Origin: an uncultured Ruminococcus sp. | GTDB taxonomy: Bacteria; Bacillota; Clostridia; Oscillospirales; Ruminococcaceae | Reading direction: 5' to 3' | Length of the DNA: 61,740 nt | Assembly: GCA_910584195.1 (NCBI GenBank) | Contig: CAJTYV010000020.1 | Location: 1-61,740 of the forward strand | Shown: one piece after another, positions 56,179 through 61,710 of the stretch | Layout: each line of letters begins with the position of its first letter | How positions within the stretch are numbered: the first letter of the stretch is position 1 | Notes under the pieces: generated by a model | Database searches by the model: none | What the model saw: the letters and a program-made list of their open reading frames with translations, nothing else | What the model was told of the DNA's origin: nothing | Made by a program: the position numbers and the translations under genes

Positions 56179-56949
56179 TCAACATTCCCATTCTTCCAAG
56201 ACTTCCGGTGCAAATACCATGTCGATGGAATAGCAGGCCGGACCGCCATCATCGTTATCAATCAGCCGATGTTCAAAATCAACCCACATGATTCCGGACG
56301 ACATAGACCATCCAACGGTTCCTCCGTATTCGGTCATAGGCAACCCCAGGAATTCATAAAACTCGTTAAGGAATGCATAGCCTCTCATCGTAAAATTACG
56401 GTTGAAATGGTATTCTGCATCTATGACTTCCCTTTCATACCGCAGGATAGACTCTCCGGATATCTCGTCATAAAATATAACTTTCCCATCCGGAACATCA
56501 GAATCAAGTGAGTGAAAATTGCAGTGTTCCCGTATCATAGCGTTTCTGATTTCGACGTCTGCTTCTTCGCCGTGGAATTCTATCAACTTATCACGATACT
56601 CCTTGTGATAGTTTCTGAGCAAAGCATAGGCACTCATCAATCTTGCCTGCTGCTGTTTGTTAAGGGCATTTGCCCCAAAAATACAGAAGATTGTACCAGC
56701 TCCGATAGCAGCCGCAGGAATATACAGATGGGCAACTGTAATAATCATCTCTACCCTGCTCAATTCTTTGCCTTTCTCATCCGTGGCATCTTTCAGCAGT
56801 TTCATAGCTTTGGGAGTCGCCTTAACAGAAGCGATAGCAGTTCCTACAACACCGACTGCTGCTACACAACATAAAATAGTGGGTGATGATCGTCTCAGGT
56901 ACAGCCTGGATTTGCCGAATATCCTATAAAATTTTTGCCTTAAATTCAT
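56179..56949 (-). CDS. DUF6353-like membrane protein, paralogue C
   Basis: A 256-aa protein: RRSSPTILCCVAAVGVVGTA, SVKATPKAMKLL, second segment LYIPAAAIGAGTIFCIFGAN, then QARLMSAYALLRNYHKEYRD and GYAFLNEFYEFLGLP. Same plan as A and B but divergent in sequence. It overlaps the methyltransferase-like gene end by 4 bases. Confidence 0.75.
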   Translation of the reverse strand: MNLRQKFYRIFGKSRLYLRRSSPTILCCVAAVGVVGTAIASVKATPKAMKLLKDATDEKGKELSRVEMIITVAHLYIPAAAIGAGTIFCIFGANALNKQQQARLMSAYALLRNYHKEYRDKLIEFHGEEADVEIRNAMIREHCNFHSLDSDVPDGKVIFYDEISGESILRYEREVIDAEYHFNRNFTMRGYAFLNEFYEFLGLPMTEYGGTVGWSMSSGIMWVDFEHRLIDNDDGGPACYSIDMVFAPEVLEEWEC

Positions 56950-57878
56950 TTCTTACCCTTTCCTTTCACTGTAAAGAAATCTTTCAGCGAAAACGGCTTT
57001 TTCTTGTTTACAGGTTTCTTTGTAATTGAATTTTGTGATGGTTTATGTACTACCGGAGCTGCTCTAAGAGATTCCTCAACCTTGGGTATCTGGATAGGTT
57101 CTGATTCTTCTTCCTCTTTCTGAGAATTTCCGTTCCAAGACCTGATTCTCCGAAGCGTCCATATATCAGTAAAATATAATGGCGTATACCAGATGTCTTC
57201 CGGTCTCTTATAACTCGGCTCAATGGTACTCCCACAAACCGGCTCCGAAAGAGAATTTCCAATCACCACATAACCTGGGCATCCCAAAAGGCTGATTTGG
57301 ATGTAGCACATCTTGGCGACTACCGAATCAATATCCTGCGCCACAAAAAGAACCGATTGCTGGTAATTGATGTCCAAATCGTTTTTACAGACATTTGCGA
57401 AAGCTATAAGCATACAGCCCGCACCACAACACGGATCATTGACAGAAATATAACCCTTGGCCGCAATCTGCTCTTTTGTCTCATCGCCGACCAGCATCTT
57501 TGCCATAAGCTCTGCAATATGCCAAGGGGTAAAAAATTGTCCGTGCCATTTATTCTCAAGATTGAACTGCATGCACATCTTTCCCAGAAAGTCCTGTGCT
57601 GGGTTCTCTTCCAATGCCAATGTTGTGATGCTTAGCAGCTCCGTGATGAGATCCAGTTCCTCTTTGGAATATCTCTTGACAGTTGCCATATAAGAATCTT
57701 CCCTTGCTTTCCAGACATCCGGTCTCCGATCCACTGCATTTGCAATCGCACAGGCAGACATATTGACAAAATCCTGCCACACCTGCCATGAGTGCTGTCG
57801 ATTACAAATCCGCTTGAAGTTATCAATAAACTTCTTCTCCCATTCTGTACTACCTCTGATGTTCTTGTTTCCTTTCAT
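56946..57878 (-). CDS. N6-adenine methyltransferase-like protein
   Basis: A 310-aa protein. GQFFTPWHIAELMAKML and VNDPCCGAGCMLIAFANVC are the HsdM-type start and the SAM-binding motif I; VLFVAQDIDSVVAKMCYIQI and GYVVIGNSLSEPV follow. The catalytic NPPF/Y motif of active enzymes is not visible, and a Lys-rich tail ends the protein. It may bind SAM or DNA without methylating, or belong to a phage subfamily with a changed motif. Start MKGNKNIRG has AAAGGAG; a longer frame would run through the tRNA-like gene. Confidence 0.75.
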   Translation of the reverse strand: MKGNKNIRGSTEWEKKFIDNFKRICNRQHSWQVWQDFVNMSACAIANAVDRRPDVWKAREDSYMATVKRYSKEELDLITELLSITTLALEENPAQDFLGKMCMQFNLENKWHGQFFTPWHIAELMAKMLVGDETKEQIAAKGYISVNDPCCGAGCMLIAFANVCKNDLDINYQQSVLFVAQDIDSVVAKMCYIQISLLGCPGYVVIGNSLSEPVCGSTIEPSYKRPEDIWYTPLYFTDIWTLRRIRSWNGNSQKEEEESEPIQIPKVEESLRAAPVVHKPSQNSITKKPVNKKKPFSLKDFFTVKGKGKK

Positions 57879-57902
57879 ACTTTTTCTCCTTTCAATAAAA
57901 AA

Positions 57903-57930
57903 CATAAAAGCCCTTGTTTGGGCTAAAAAA
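57903..57930 (-). terminator. Terminator after the tRNA-like gene
   Basis: Minus strand TTTTTTAGCCC-AAACAA-GGGCTTTTATGTTTTTT, between the tRNA-like gene and the methyltransferase-like gene. Confidence 0.75.
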
Positions 57931-57937
57931 TATAAGA

Positions 57938-58006
57938 GAATCAGTGAGGGACTCGAACCCTCGACCTCCGCATTCCAGCGGCGCTCCACCACTGAGCTAA
58001 CCGTTT
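57938..58006 (-). tRNA. tRNA-like gene with shortened anticodon arm
   Basis: Perfect D arm (GCTC-AGTGGTG-GAGC) and T arm (GAGGG-TTCGAGT-CCCTC), 5-base variable loop, and an acceptor stem AAACGGT/ACTGATT with one mismatch. The anticodon arm has 14 bases instead of 17 (CCGC-TGGAAT-GCGG, 4-bp stem, 6-base loop). If T33 is the loop T, the anticodon would be GGA (Ser), yet the long variable arm of serine tRNAs is absent. CCA is not encoded. A promoter-like copy ends 1-2 bases upstream and a terminator follows. Confidence 0.65.
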
Positions 58007-58007
58007 C

Positions 58008-58034
58008 TCCATAATAGGACTTGCAAATTTCGCG
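58008..58034 (-). promoter_or_regulatory. CGCA-16-TTATG promoter-like element, copy 4
   Basis: CGCG, AAATTTGCAAGTCCTA, TTATGGAG. The tRNA-like gene begins within a few bases, which is where a transcript should start if TATTAT acts as a -10 box. Confidence 0.7.
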
Positions 58035-58044
58035 CAAAAAGAAA

Positions 58045-58067
58045 GAGCCCTTGTTAGGACTCCTCTT
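58045..58067 (-). terminator. GAGTCCT-AACA-AGGGCTC hairpin, cassette end 2
   Basis: One-mismatch copy of the 55.95 kb hairpin with a TTTCTTTTTG tail; it includes the stop codon of the 58.05-58.24 kb gene. Confidence 0.7.
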
Positions 58068-58242
58068 CGCTCTTTGTAAACTTGTTCTTGATGTACTCTG
58101 TGATGTCGCTCCAGTAAAACCAAAGGTACGGAACAATCATCGAAATCACCAGCAGCACGGAATATCCTTTCCAATGCTTCTTCATCCATTTCCATGACGG
58201 TCTCCAAACCATTTCGTTGTAATCTTTTAATGCTTTCATCAT
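58054..58242 (-). CDS. Small membrane protein
   Basis: A 62-aa protein, MMKALKDYNEMVWRPSWKWM, membrane helix (YSVLLVISMIVPYLWFYW), then a Lys/Glu tail ending EEES with the stop inside the terminator hairpin. CAGGAGGG precedes the start. Unknown role. Confidence 0.65.
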   Translation of the reverse strand: MMKALKDYNEMVWRPSWKWMKKHWKGYSVLLVISMIVPYLWFYWSDITEYIKNKFTKSEEES

Positions 58243-58272
58243 AATTGCACCCTCCTGAAATTAGTTTATTTT

Positions 58273-58299
58273 TCCATAAAAGCCTTTGCGTTTTTTGCG
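58273..58299 (-). promoter_or_regulatory. CGCA-16-TTATG promoter-like element, copy 5
   Basis: CGCA, AAAAACGCAAAGGCTT, TTATGGAA, upstream of the 58.05-58.24 kb gene. Confidence 0.65.
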
Positions 58300-58310
58300 C
58301 GTATGTAAAA

Positions 58311-58341
58311 GCGAAGAGACCATGTTTCCATGATCTCTCAA
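58311..58341 (-). terminator. Intrinsic terminator with GAAA tetraloop
   Basis: Minus strand AGAGATCATG-GAAA-CATGGTCTCT, 10-bp stem, then TCGCTTTT, just after the 58.35-58.56 kb gene. Confidence 0.8.
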
Positions 58342-58345
58342 CCTC

Positions 58346-58561
58346 TTATAAACCAATCTTTCCCAGAATCTTAGTAAGTTCGTCTTTGTTAAGTTCCGCA
58401 TCTACGCTCAGATGAACATGCGCCGTTCCATCGGTAACAGTTGCGGTAAATTCGTTCAGCTGGATATCTACCTCATACCCCACTTTTTTCTTTACCGTTT
58501 TCTTTACCAATTTTGCGACCATATTCCTCATAAACTTCGAGCTGATTTTCATTTCATCCAT
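58346..58561 (-). CDS. Small conserved phage protein
   Basis: A 71-aa protein: basic helix (MRNMVAKLVKKTVKKKVGYE) then a beta-rich part (VDIQLNEFTATVTDGTAHVH). The layout recalls small DNA-binding or membrane-surface proteins; function unknown. Confidence 0.65.
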   Translation of the reverse strand: MDEMKISSKFMRNMVAKLVKKTVKKKVGYEVDIQLNEFTATVTDGTAHVHLSVDAELNKDELTKILGKIGL

Positions 58562-58592
58562 ACTCCTTTTCTCCTTTCAAAATCGTTGGTTT

Positions 58593-58619
58593 TTCATAAA
58601 GGTAGATGTATTTTTCGCT
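58593..58619 (-). promoter_or_regulatory. CGCA-16-TTATG promoter-like element, copy 6
   Basis: AGCG, AAAAATACATCTACCT, TTATGAAA. The first block is the weakest of the set; spacing and the TTATG end are kept. Confidence 0.5.
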
Positions 58620-58977
58620 AAATCTCTCGTCTGTCAAATACCGTTTCCCAACGTTCTCTGGGTATAGGCTTCATTTTTAGCGCCCACATGATTTGCCTGA
58701 CTGTAACCGTCGGATAAAGACCATCTGTACAGTCTCCGGCACGATTTTCAAAGTATTCCTTAAAACCCGGATGCAAATATAAGTCGTCCGTTATCCACGA
58801 ATCTACTTCTCCCCACCAGGTACTCTTAGTTTCCGCATTAAATCGTTGTTGGATGACTGCCAAACCCTTTTCGCCTATTTTAAAAAGCGTGCAGCTATTG
58901 TAAATCGGATGCTCACAAATATAGCGTTCTCCATATAAAGAAAGATAAATCGCAGGTTTTTCGTAATGATATCTCAT
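58618..58977 (-). CDS. Conserved phage protein
   Basis: A 119-aa protein, RYHYEKPAIYLSLYGERYIC, then NSCTLFKIGEKGLAVIQQRF and a helical end LYPTVTVRQIMWALKMKPIP with ERWETVFDRREI. I recognise the pattern from gut phages without a known role. The ATG at 58977 follows GGGAGC. Confidence 0.65.
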   Translation of the reverse strand: MRYHYEKPAIYLSLYGERYICEHPIYNSCTLFKIGEKGLAVIQQRFNAETKSTWWGEVDSWITDDLYLHPGFKEYFENRAGDCTDGLYPTVTVRQIMWALKMKPIPRERWETVFDRREI

Positions 58978-59052
58978 AGCAAGCTCCCTAAAGTAATGAA
59001 AAAACGAAGAGCCCATGCATTTCACACGAACTCGCCGCTTTTTCTCTTAAAT

Positions 59053-59487
59053 TCATTTCTTTGTCGGTCTGAATCGATTGAATAATCCTCTGAATGTTGT
59101 TGACGTATAAGTTCCGGTCTCTTCAAACTTGAAGCCCTTCTTCATCCAGGATGCATAGAACATCAACGGCAATATAATTCCCGCCACTTCTATTCCAAGC
59201 CTGAAATATCGGTCTTTTGTCTGTTCTGATAACTGATTTCTTTTAAATTCTTCTTCGCGGGTCTGTTTATCCAGCTCATCCTGTTCGTGCTGTGCATCCA
59301 CATCTCTACGATACAATTTTTCATCATAATCCGTATCAGCTTTCACATCTTCCAATCCCAGTCTATAGAGTTTTGTAATGTTCTCCACCGCCGTCTGTTG
59401 CTCTTTGCTTCCCGAATCAAGATTTTTCAAGTTATTAAATTGATCTAAAATCTCATCCGCCAACGCTTGTCTAATTTCTTCGTTCAT
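59053..59487 (-). CDS. Conserved phage membrane protein
   Basis: A 144-aa protein: charged helical body (NEEIRQALADEILDQFNNLK, QDELDKQTREEEFKRNQLSE), one hydrophobic segment near residue 110 (IEVAGIILPLMFYASWM), then a Thr-rich end. Predicted peripheral or single-pass membrane protein, role unknown. Confidence 0.65.
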   Translation of the reverse strand: MNEEIRQALADEILDQFNNLKNLDSGSKEQQTAVENITKLYRLGLEDVKADTDYDEKLYRRDVDAQHEQDELDKQTREEEFKRNQLSEQTKDRYFRLGIEVAGIILPLMFYASWMKKGFKFEETGTYTSTTFRGLFNRFRPTKK

Positions 59488-59523
59488 CGTTTTCTTCTCC
59501 TTTCAATGATGAATTTTTCATGT

Positions 59524-59550
59524 TCCATAACAGAGAGTGTTATTTGTGCG
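59524..59550 (-). promoter_or_regulatory. CGCA-16-TTATG promoter-like element, copy 7
   Basis: CGCA, CAAATAACACTCTCTG, TTATGGAA, upstream of the 59.05-59.49 kb gene; it overlaps the last codons of the preceding gene. Confidence 0.6.
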
Positions 59551-59758
59551 TTTTGCCTTTATCAACAACGTTAAGTTTTACTGTTGGCTGTATTCGCAGC
59601 TCTTCAATCTCTGTCTTCGAGATTTCAAGGAACATATAAGAACCATCCTCTGGGTCATCAATAATCACCAGATTTCCGATTGCCCCCTTTTTCAAGACAC
59701 ACAAAACAGCTAAAATTCCGAGTGCAAACCCAATACATATTCCGATTACCAACAACAT
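59540..59758 (-). CDS. Small membrane protein
   Basis: A 72-aa protein: amino membrane helix (MLLVIGICIGFALGILAVLC), then a beta-rich part (GNLVIIDDPEDGSYMFLEIS). The same architecture is common in phage early regions. Confidence 0.65.
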   Translation of the reverse strand: MLLVIGICIGFALGILAVLCVLKKGAIGNLVIIDDPEDGSYMFLEISKTEIEELRIQPTVKLNVVDKGKTHK

Positions 59759-59876
59759 AGATTCCCCTTTCCGAAAAAGATTCCCCAGATTTTCTACCCG
59801 GGGATTTTTTCAAATACCAAAATAGCATGTTTTTCTGTTACCTTCGTTCTGAAAAATATAATCCAGAAAAAGAAAA

Positions 59877-59894
59877 GAGTCCTTGTTAGGACTC
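59877..59894 (-). terminator. GAGTCCT-AACA-AGGACTC hairpin, cassette end 3
   Basis: Identical stem and loop to 55.95 kb; tail TTTTCTTTTT. The stop of the 59.89-60.10 kb gene is in the loop. The gap 59759-59885 holds this hairpin and one AATATAA motif, no gene. Confidence 0.8.
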
Positions 59895-60095
59895 CCTTCC
59901 TGATTCTTCCAAATATTTCTTTACATTAAGCCCCATATGCTCCATCGCATCAAAGCATTTCATGGTATGCCCTTTCATTACTTCTTCCGCCTTATCATCT
60001 TTCAATATACCTAACTGATTAGCTACATTGCAGATGTCCAGCATATTGGCGTGAAAGAATAACCTCATTTTTGCTACTTTTGTTACCATGCTCAT
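59886..60095 (-). CDS. Small helical phage protein
   Basis: A 69-aa protein, MSMVTKVAKMRLFFHANMLD, then ICNVANQLGILKDDKAEEVM and ...EESGRES ending in the terminator hairpin. GGAGGTATC precedes the start. Unknown role. Confidence 0.6.
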   Translation of the reverse strand: MSMVTKVAKMRLFFHANMLDICNVANQLGILKDDKAEEVMKGHTMKCFDAMEHMGLNVKKYLEESGRES

Positions 60096-60123
60096 ATTGA
60101 TACCTCCATGTAAATTTTTTATT

Positions 60124-60150
60124 TTCATAATAGAGATTGCAAATTCTGCG
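60124..60150 (-). promoter_or_regulatory. CGCA-16-TTATG promoter-like element, copy 8
   Basis: CGCA, GAATTTGCAATCTCTA, TTATGAAA, upstream of the 59.89-60.10 kb gene and directly after the terminator of the preceding cassette. Confidence 0.65.
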
Positions 60151-60156
60151 CAAAGA

Positions 60157-60178
60157 GAAAGAGCCCTTGTTAGGCTCC
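60157..60178 (-). terminator. GAGCC-TAACAAG-GGCTC hairpin, cassette end 4
   Basis: Shortened copy of the cassette-end hairpin with a TTTCTCTTTG tail; includes the stop of the 60.17-60.35 kb gene. Confidence 0.7.
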
Positions 60179-60349
60179 TCTCCTTTCGTTATAATAGCTC
60201 GAATAGCTGACACGACCGCTACGTTTCTTTGATTCTGTTTTTTCATCAGCCAATACCGCCATTACACATACAAAGATTGCGATTAATCCGCTTTCAAATG
60301 CAAGTGCCACTGACAAAATATAAATGATCATAGACTTTATCTTTGACAT
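60170..60349 (-). CDS. Small membrane protein
   Basis: A 59-aa protein, MSKIKSMIIYILSVALAFES, membrane helix continuing LIAIFVCVMAVLADE, then VSYSSYYNERRGA. Start chosen by AAAGGAGG 9 bases upstream. The stop lies in the terminator hairpin. Confidence 0.6.
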   Translation of the reverse strand: MSKIKSMIIYILSVALAFESGLIAIFVCVMAVLADEKTESKKRSGRVSYSSYYNERRGA

Positions 60350-60364
60350 ATAACCGTGCCTCCT

Positions 60365-60391
60365 TTCATAAAGGAACTTGTAATTATTGCG
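60365..60391 (-). promoter_or_regulatory. CGCA-16-TTATG promoter-like element, copy 9
   Basis: CGCA, ATAATTACAAGTTCCT, TTATGAAA, running into AAAGGAGG of the 60.17-60.35 kb gene. Confidence 0.65.
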
Positions 60392-60581
60392 TGTCTTTCG
60401 CTCCTTCATAGATAATTCTTTTTCTAAGCTCACCCCAAGAAATATAACGATCCTCTCTACAAACTGGACAAAAGAACTTCTTGACCTTTCCACCGATATC
60501 AACAAACTCCTGACTTCTGCTCCCACAGACTGGACAGTTAAATCGGTAAGTTTTCTTTATAGCAATATCCACAATTTTCAT
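60384..60581 (-). CDS. Zinc-ribbon protein
   Basis: A 65-aa protein with RFNCPVCGSRSQEFVDIGGK and KKFFCPVCREDRYISWGELR: two CPVC knuckles, a classic zinc ribbon. It may bind nucleic acid. The start MKIVDIAIK follows TGGAG. Confidence 0.7.
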   Translation of the reverse strand: MKIVDIAIKKTYRFNCPVCGSRSQEFVDIGGKVKKFFCPVCREDRYISWGELRKRIIYEGAKDTQ

Positions 60582-60592
60582 AATCTCCAGCC

Positions 60593-61006
60593 TCACTTCC
60601 TCTCCCGATTTAAAATCCAAAAGAATCGTCTGTACAGTTCGTAATAAACATCTTTACAACATGGGATTTCTAATCTAGCTTTCAAATGGTCATAAGAAAT
60701 ACCTTCCGTAACAGCTTTTAAAATATAATCCCCCAATTCTGCATCCGTTTCTGTTGCCGCTTGTTCAATTAGCTCTATCCGTTTGGAATAGAATTCTCTT
60801 GCTTCCGCACATTTTGCAGTCGGATTGCTAAAATTGCCTTTGGATGTCACCATATCCAGCGGTCTCTGGCTCAAACCGCTTAACGCAGCCCTAGCTTTTT
60901 TCCAAATCGGATACTGAAGGCAGAAGTGTTTCAATTCATAATAACGATGCTTTTCAATCCAATACGGATTTTTTTTCGATAATTCTGGTCGTATCGTTGT
61001 GCTCAT
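60593..61006 (-). CDS. Conserved early phage protein
   Basis: A 137-aa protein, STTIRPELSKKNPYWIEKHR, HFCLQYPIWKKARAALSGLS, ending ISYDHLKARLEIPCCKDVYY and ELYRRFFWIL. I know this as a very common protein of Lachnospiraceae phages. Its helical, sigma-region-4-like end suggests a transcription regulator of the RinA/ArpU kind, but this is not certain. AAAGGAG precedes it. Confidence 0.65.
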   Translation of the reverse strand: MSTTIRPELSKKNPYWIEKHRYYELKHFCLQYPIWKKARAALSGLSQRPLDMVTSKGNFSNPTAKCAEAREFYSKRIELIEQAATETDAELGDYILKAVTEGISYDHLKARLEIPCCKDVYYELYRRFFWILNRERK

Positions 61007-61046
61007 TTCTGATCTCCTTTCTCTGCGTGGCCACTGTAGCTATTCT

Positions 61047-61075
61047 AGATTAAAAATGAGCATTTGTACAAACAA
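61047..61075 (-). promoter_or_regulatory. Candidate promoter for the 60.6-61.0 kb gene
   Basis: Minus strand TTGTTT, 17 bases, TAATCT, in the 138-base gap 61007-61144. Consensus-based. Confidence 0.4.
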
Positions 61076-61102
61076 CCTCGGTGGAAATAGAGCAAGAAGA
61101 AA

Positions 61103-61120
61103 GAGCCCCTGCCGGGACTC
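61103..61120 (-). terminator. GAGTCCC-GGCA-GGGGCTC hairpin, cassette end 5
   Basis: Variant of the cassette-end hairpin with a TTTCTTCTTG tail, after the first gene of the early region. A weak copy of the promoter-like element (TATCATGAAAG) lies at about 61130. Confidence 0.65.
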
Positions 61121-61144
61121 CCCTTCGCAAATGTCACACCTCTT

Positions 61145-61459
61145 TCATGATAGCAGTTGTGCCTTCCAGCGAAACATTGTCACCTCACAAGGATAATCCT
61201 CGTATCCTACAGTTTCCGGAGTAATAAATCCTTCTAAAACTCCTCGAATAATCTCCGCTTCATATTGCTTATATGGAAAAATATAATCCGGAAGCTCCCT
61301 GCACAAATATCCACAGTTTATACAGCGAAGTCTTCGAACTTTAACCCACTTTGTATTCCGACCTTTTGTTCGTACAATTCGAAGGACACTATCGTAATAT
61401 TTCATATTACCCCCACATTTGGAACAGGTTAATACTTCTTCGACAATCACATAGCTCAC
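61145..61459 (-). CDS. DUF6431-like zinc-ribbon protein
   Basis: A 104-aa protein: LTCSKCGGNMKYYDSVLRIV, RRLRCINCGYLCRELPDYIF (two CxxC knuckles), then YKQYEAEIIRGVLEGFITPE and DYPCEVTMFRWKAQLL. The family resembles the amino part of zinc-ribbon transposases. As the first gene behind the entry promoter it may regulate early expression; that is inference from position. Confidence 0.7.
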   Translation of the reverse strand: MSYVIVEEVLTCSKCGGNMKYYDSVLRIVRTKGRNTKWVKVRRLRCINCGYLCRELPDYIFPYKQYEAEIIRGVLEGFITPETVGYEDYPCEVTMFRWKAQLLS

Positions 61460-61476
61460 CTCTTTTCTATAAATAA

Positions 61477-61506
61477 ATTATACATGAAAATTGTAGTGAG
61501 CAATAA
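61477..61506 (-). promoter_or_regulatory. Early entry promoter
   Basis: Minus strand TATAAT (61477-61482) with TTATTG 18 bases upstream (61501-61506). It is the first promoter inside the right end and drives leftward transcription. Confidence 0.55.
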
Positions 61507-61541
61507 AAAAAGAGCGCCAACAGAACTATCTGCCGACACTC
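61504..61541 (-). terminator. Insulating terminator between host hisH promoter and phage
   Basis: Minus strand stem of 12 pairs (GAGTGTCGGCAG / CTGTTGGCGCTC, several G-U) with loop ATAGTT, then TTTTTTT. It would stop transcripts coming from the disrupted host hisH start before they enter the phage early operon. Confidence 0.8.
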
Positions 61542-61597
61542 TTCTTGGATCGCCTAACTGTATTCATTTTATTCGTATGCTGCATTCGAGGCATTGT

Positions 61598-61620
61598 AAT
61601 TCGTAAATAATTCGTAAAAG
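61598..61620. other. Right integrase arm sites
   Basis: AATTCGTAAATAATTCGTAA, the same 20 bases as at the left end (188-207), in the same orientation. The bases inside it (61621-61665) weakly resemble the end of int (AATCAATGC and following), a possible remnant of an older integrase end. Confidence 0.65.
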
Positions 61621-61659
61621 TTTAAAAATGAATCAGGCGCAACGCCGTAAGCATTGATT

Positions 61660-61710
61660 TTACTGGATTTCTAAAGAATAATTGCCATCATAATCAAATA
61701 TTGCAATCAT
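61660..61710 (-). pseudogene. hisH: Detached native hisH start
   Basis: ATG ATT GCA ATA TTT GAT TAT GAT encodes MIAIFDYD, the native start of host hisH with the host leader (AGGGCAGAGAT). After codon 8 it runs into phage DNA and stops after 16 codons. Joined to codon 9 at the left end it would read MIAIFDYDAGNLKS. Confidence 0.75.
61686..61695. other. Right attachment core (attR)
   Basis: CATCATAATC, the second copy of the core at 46-55. Left and right neighbours differ immediately outside the 10 bases. Confidence 0.75.

Larger units (their letters stand above)
31604..61285 (+). repeat. Dispersed strand-biased motif AATATAA(T)
   Basis: Consensus (A/G)AAATATAAT on the plus strand. Hand-counted copies include 38960, 40813, 41311, 43031, 43940, 44129, 44511, 45082, 45922, 46082, 46291, 46477, 46632, 47521, 48524, 49141, 49712, 50291, 50464, 53556, 55028, 55685, 55906, 57171, 59171, 59852, 60721 and 61279. 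In all about 49 lie in 31.6-61.3 kb, about 5 lie in 1-31 kb, and only one (near 36955) has the reverse orientation. Copies fall in all three codon frames of minus-strand genes and in gaps, so the signal is at nucleic-acid level. Confidence 0.8.

Noticed and set aside
57632..58207. Minus-strand frames running through the tRNA-like gene
   Set aside because: They are extensions or shadows; the methyltransferase-like gene has a clear ribosome site at 57878.
31604..61285. AATATAA copies as ordinary A/T-rich sequence
   Set aside because: The roughly 49 to 1 strand bias and the contrast with the structural half are not explained by base composition.
188..61617. The 20-base repeat AATTCGTAAATAATTCGTAA as the attachment core
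   Set aside because: Joining there would not restore hisH, whereas the CATCATAATC core restores it exactly; the 20-base repeat fits arm sites better.
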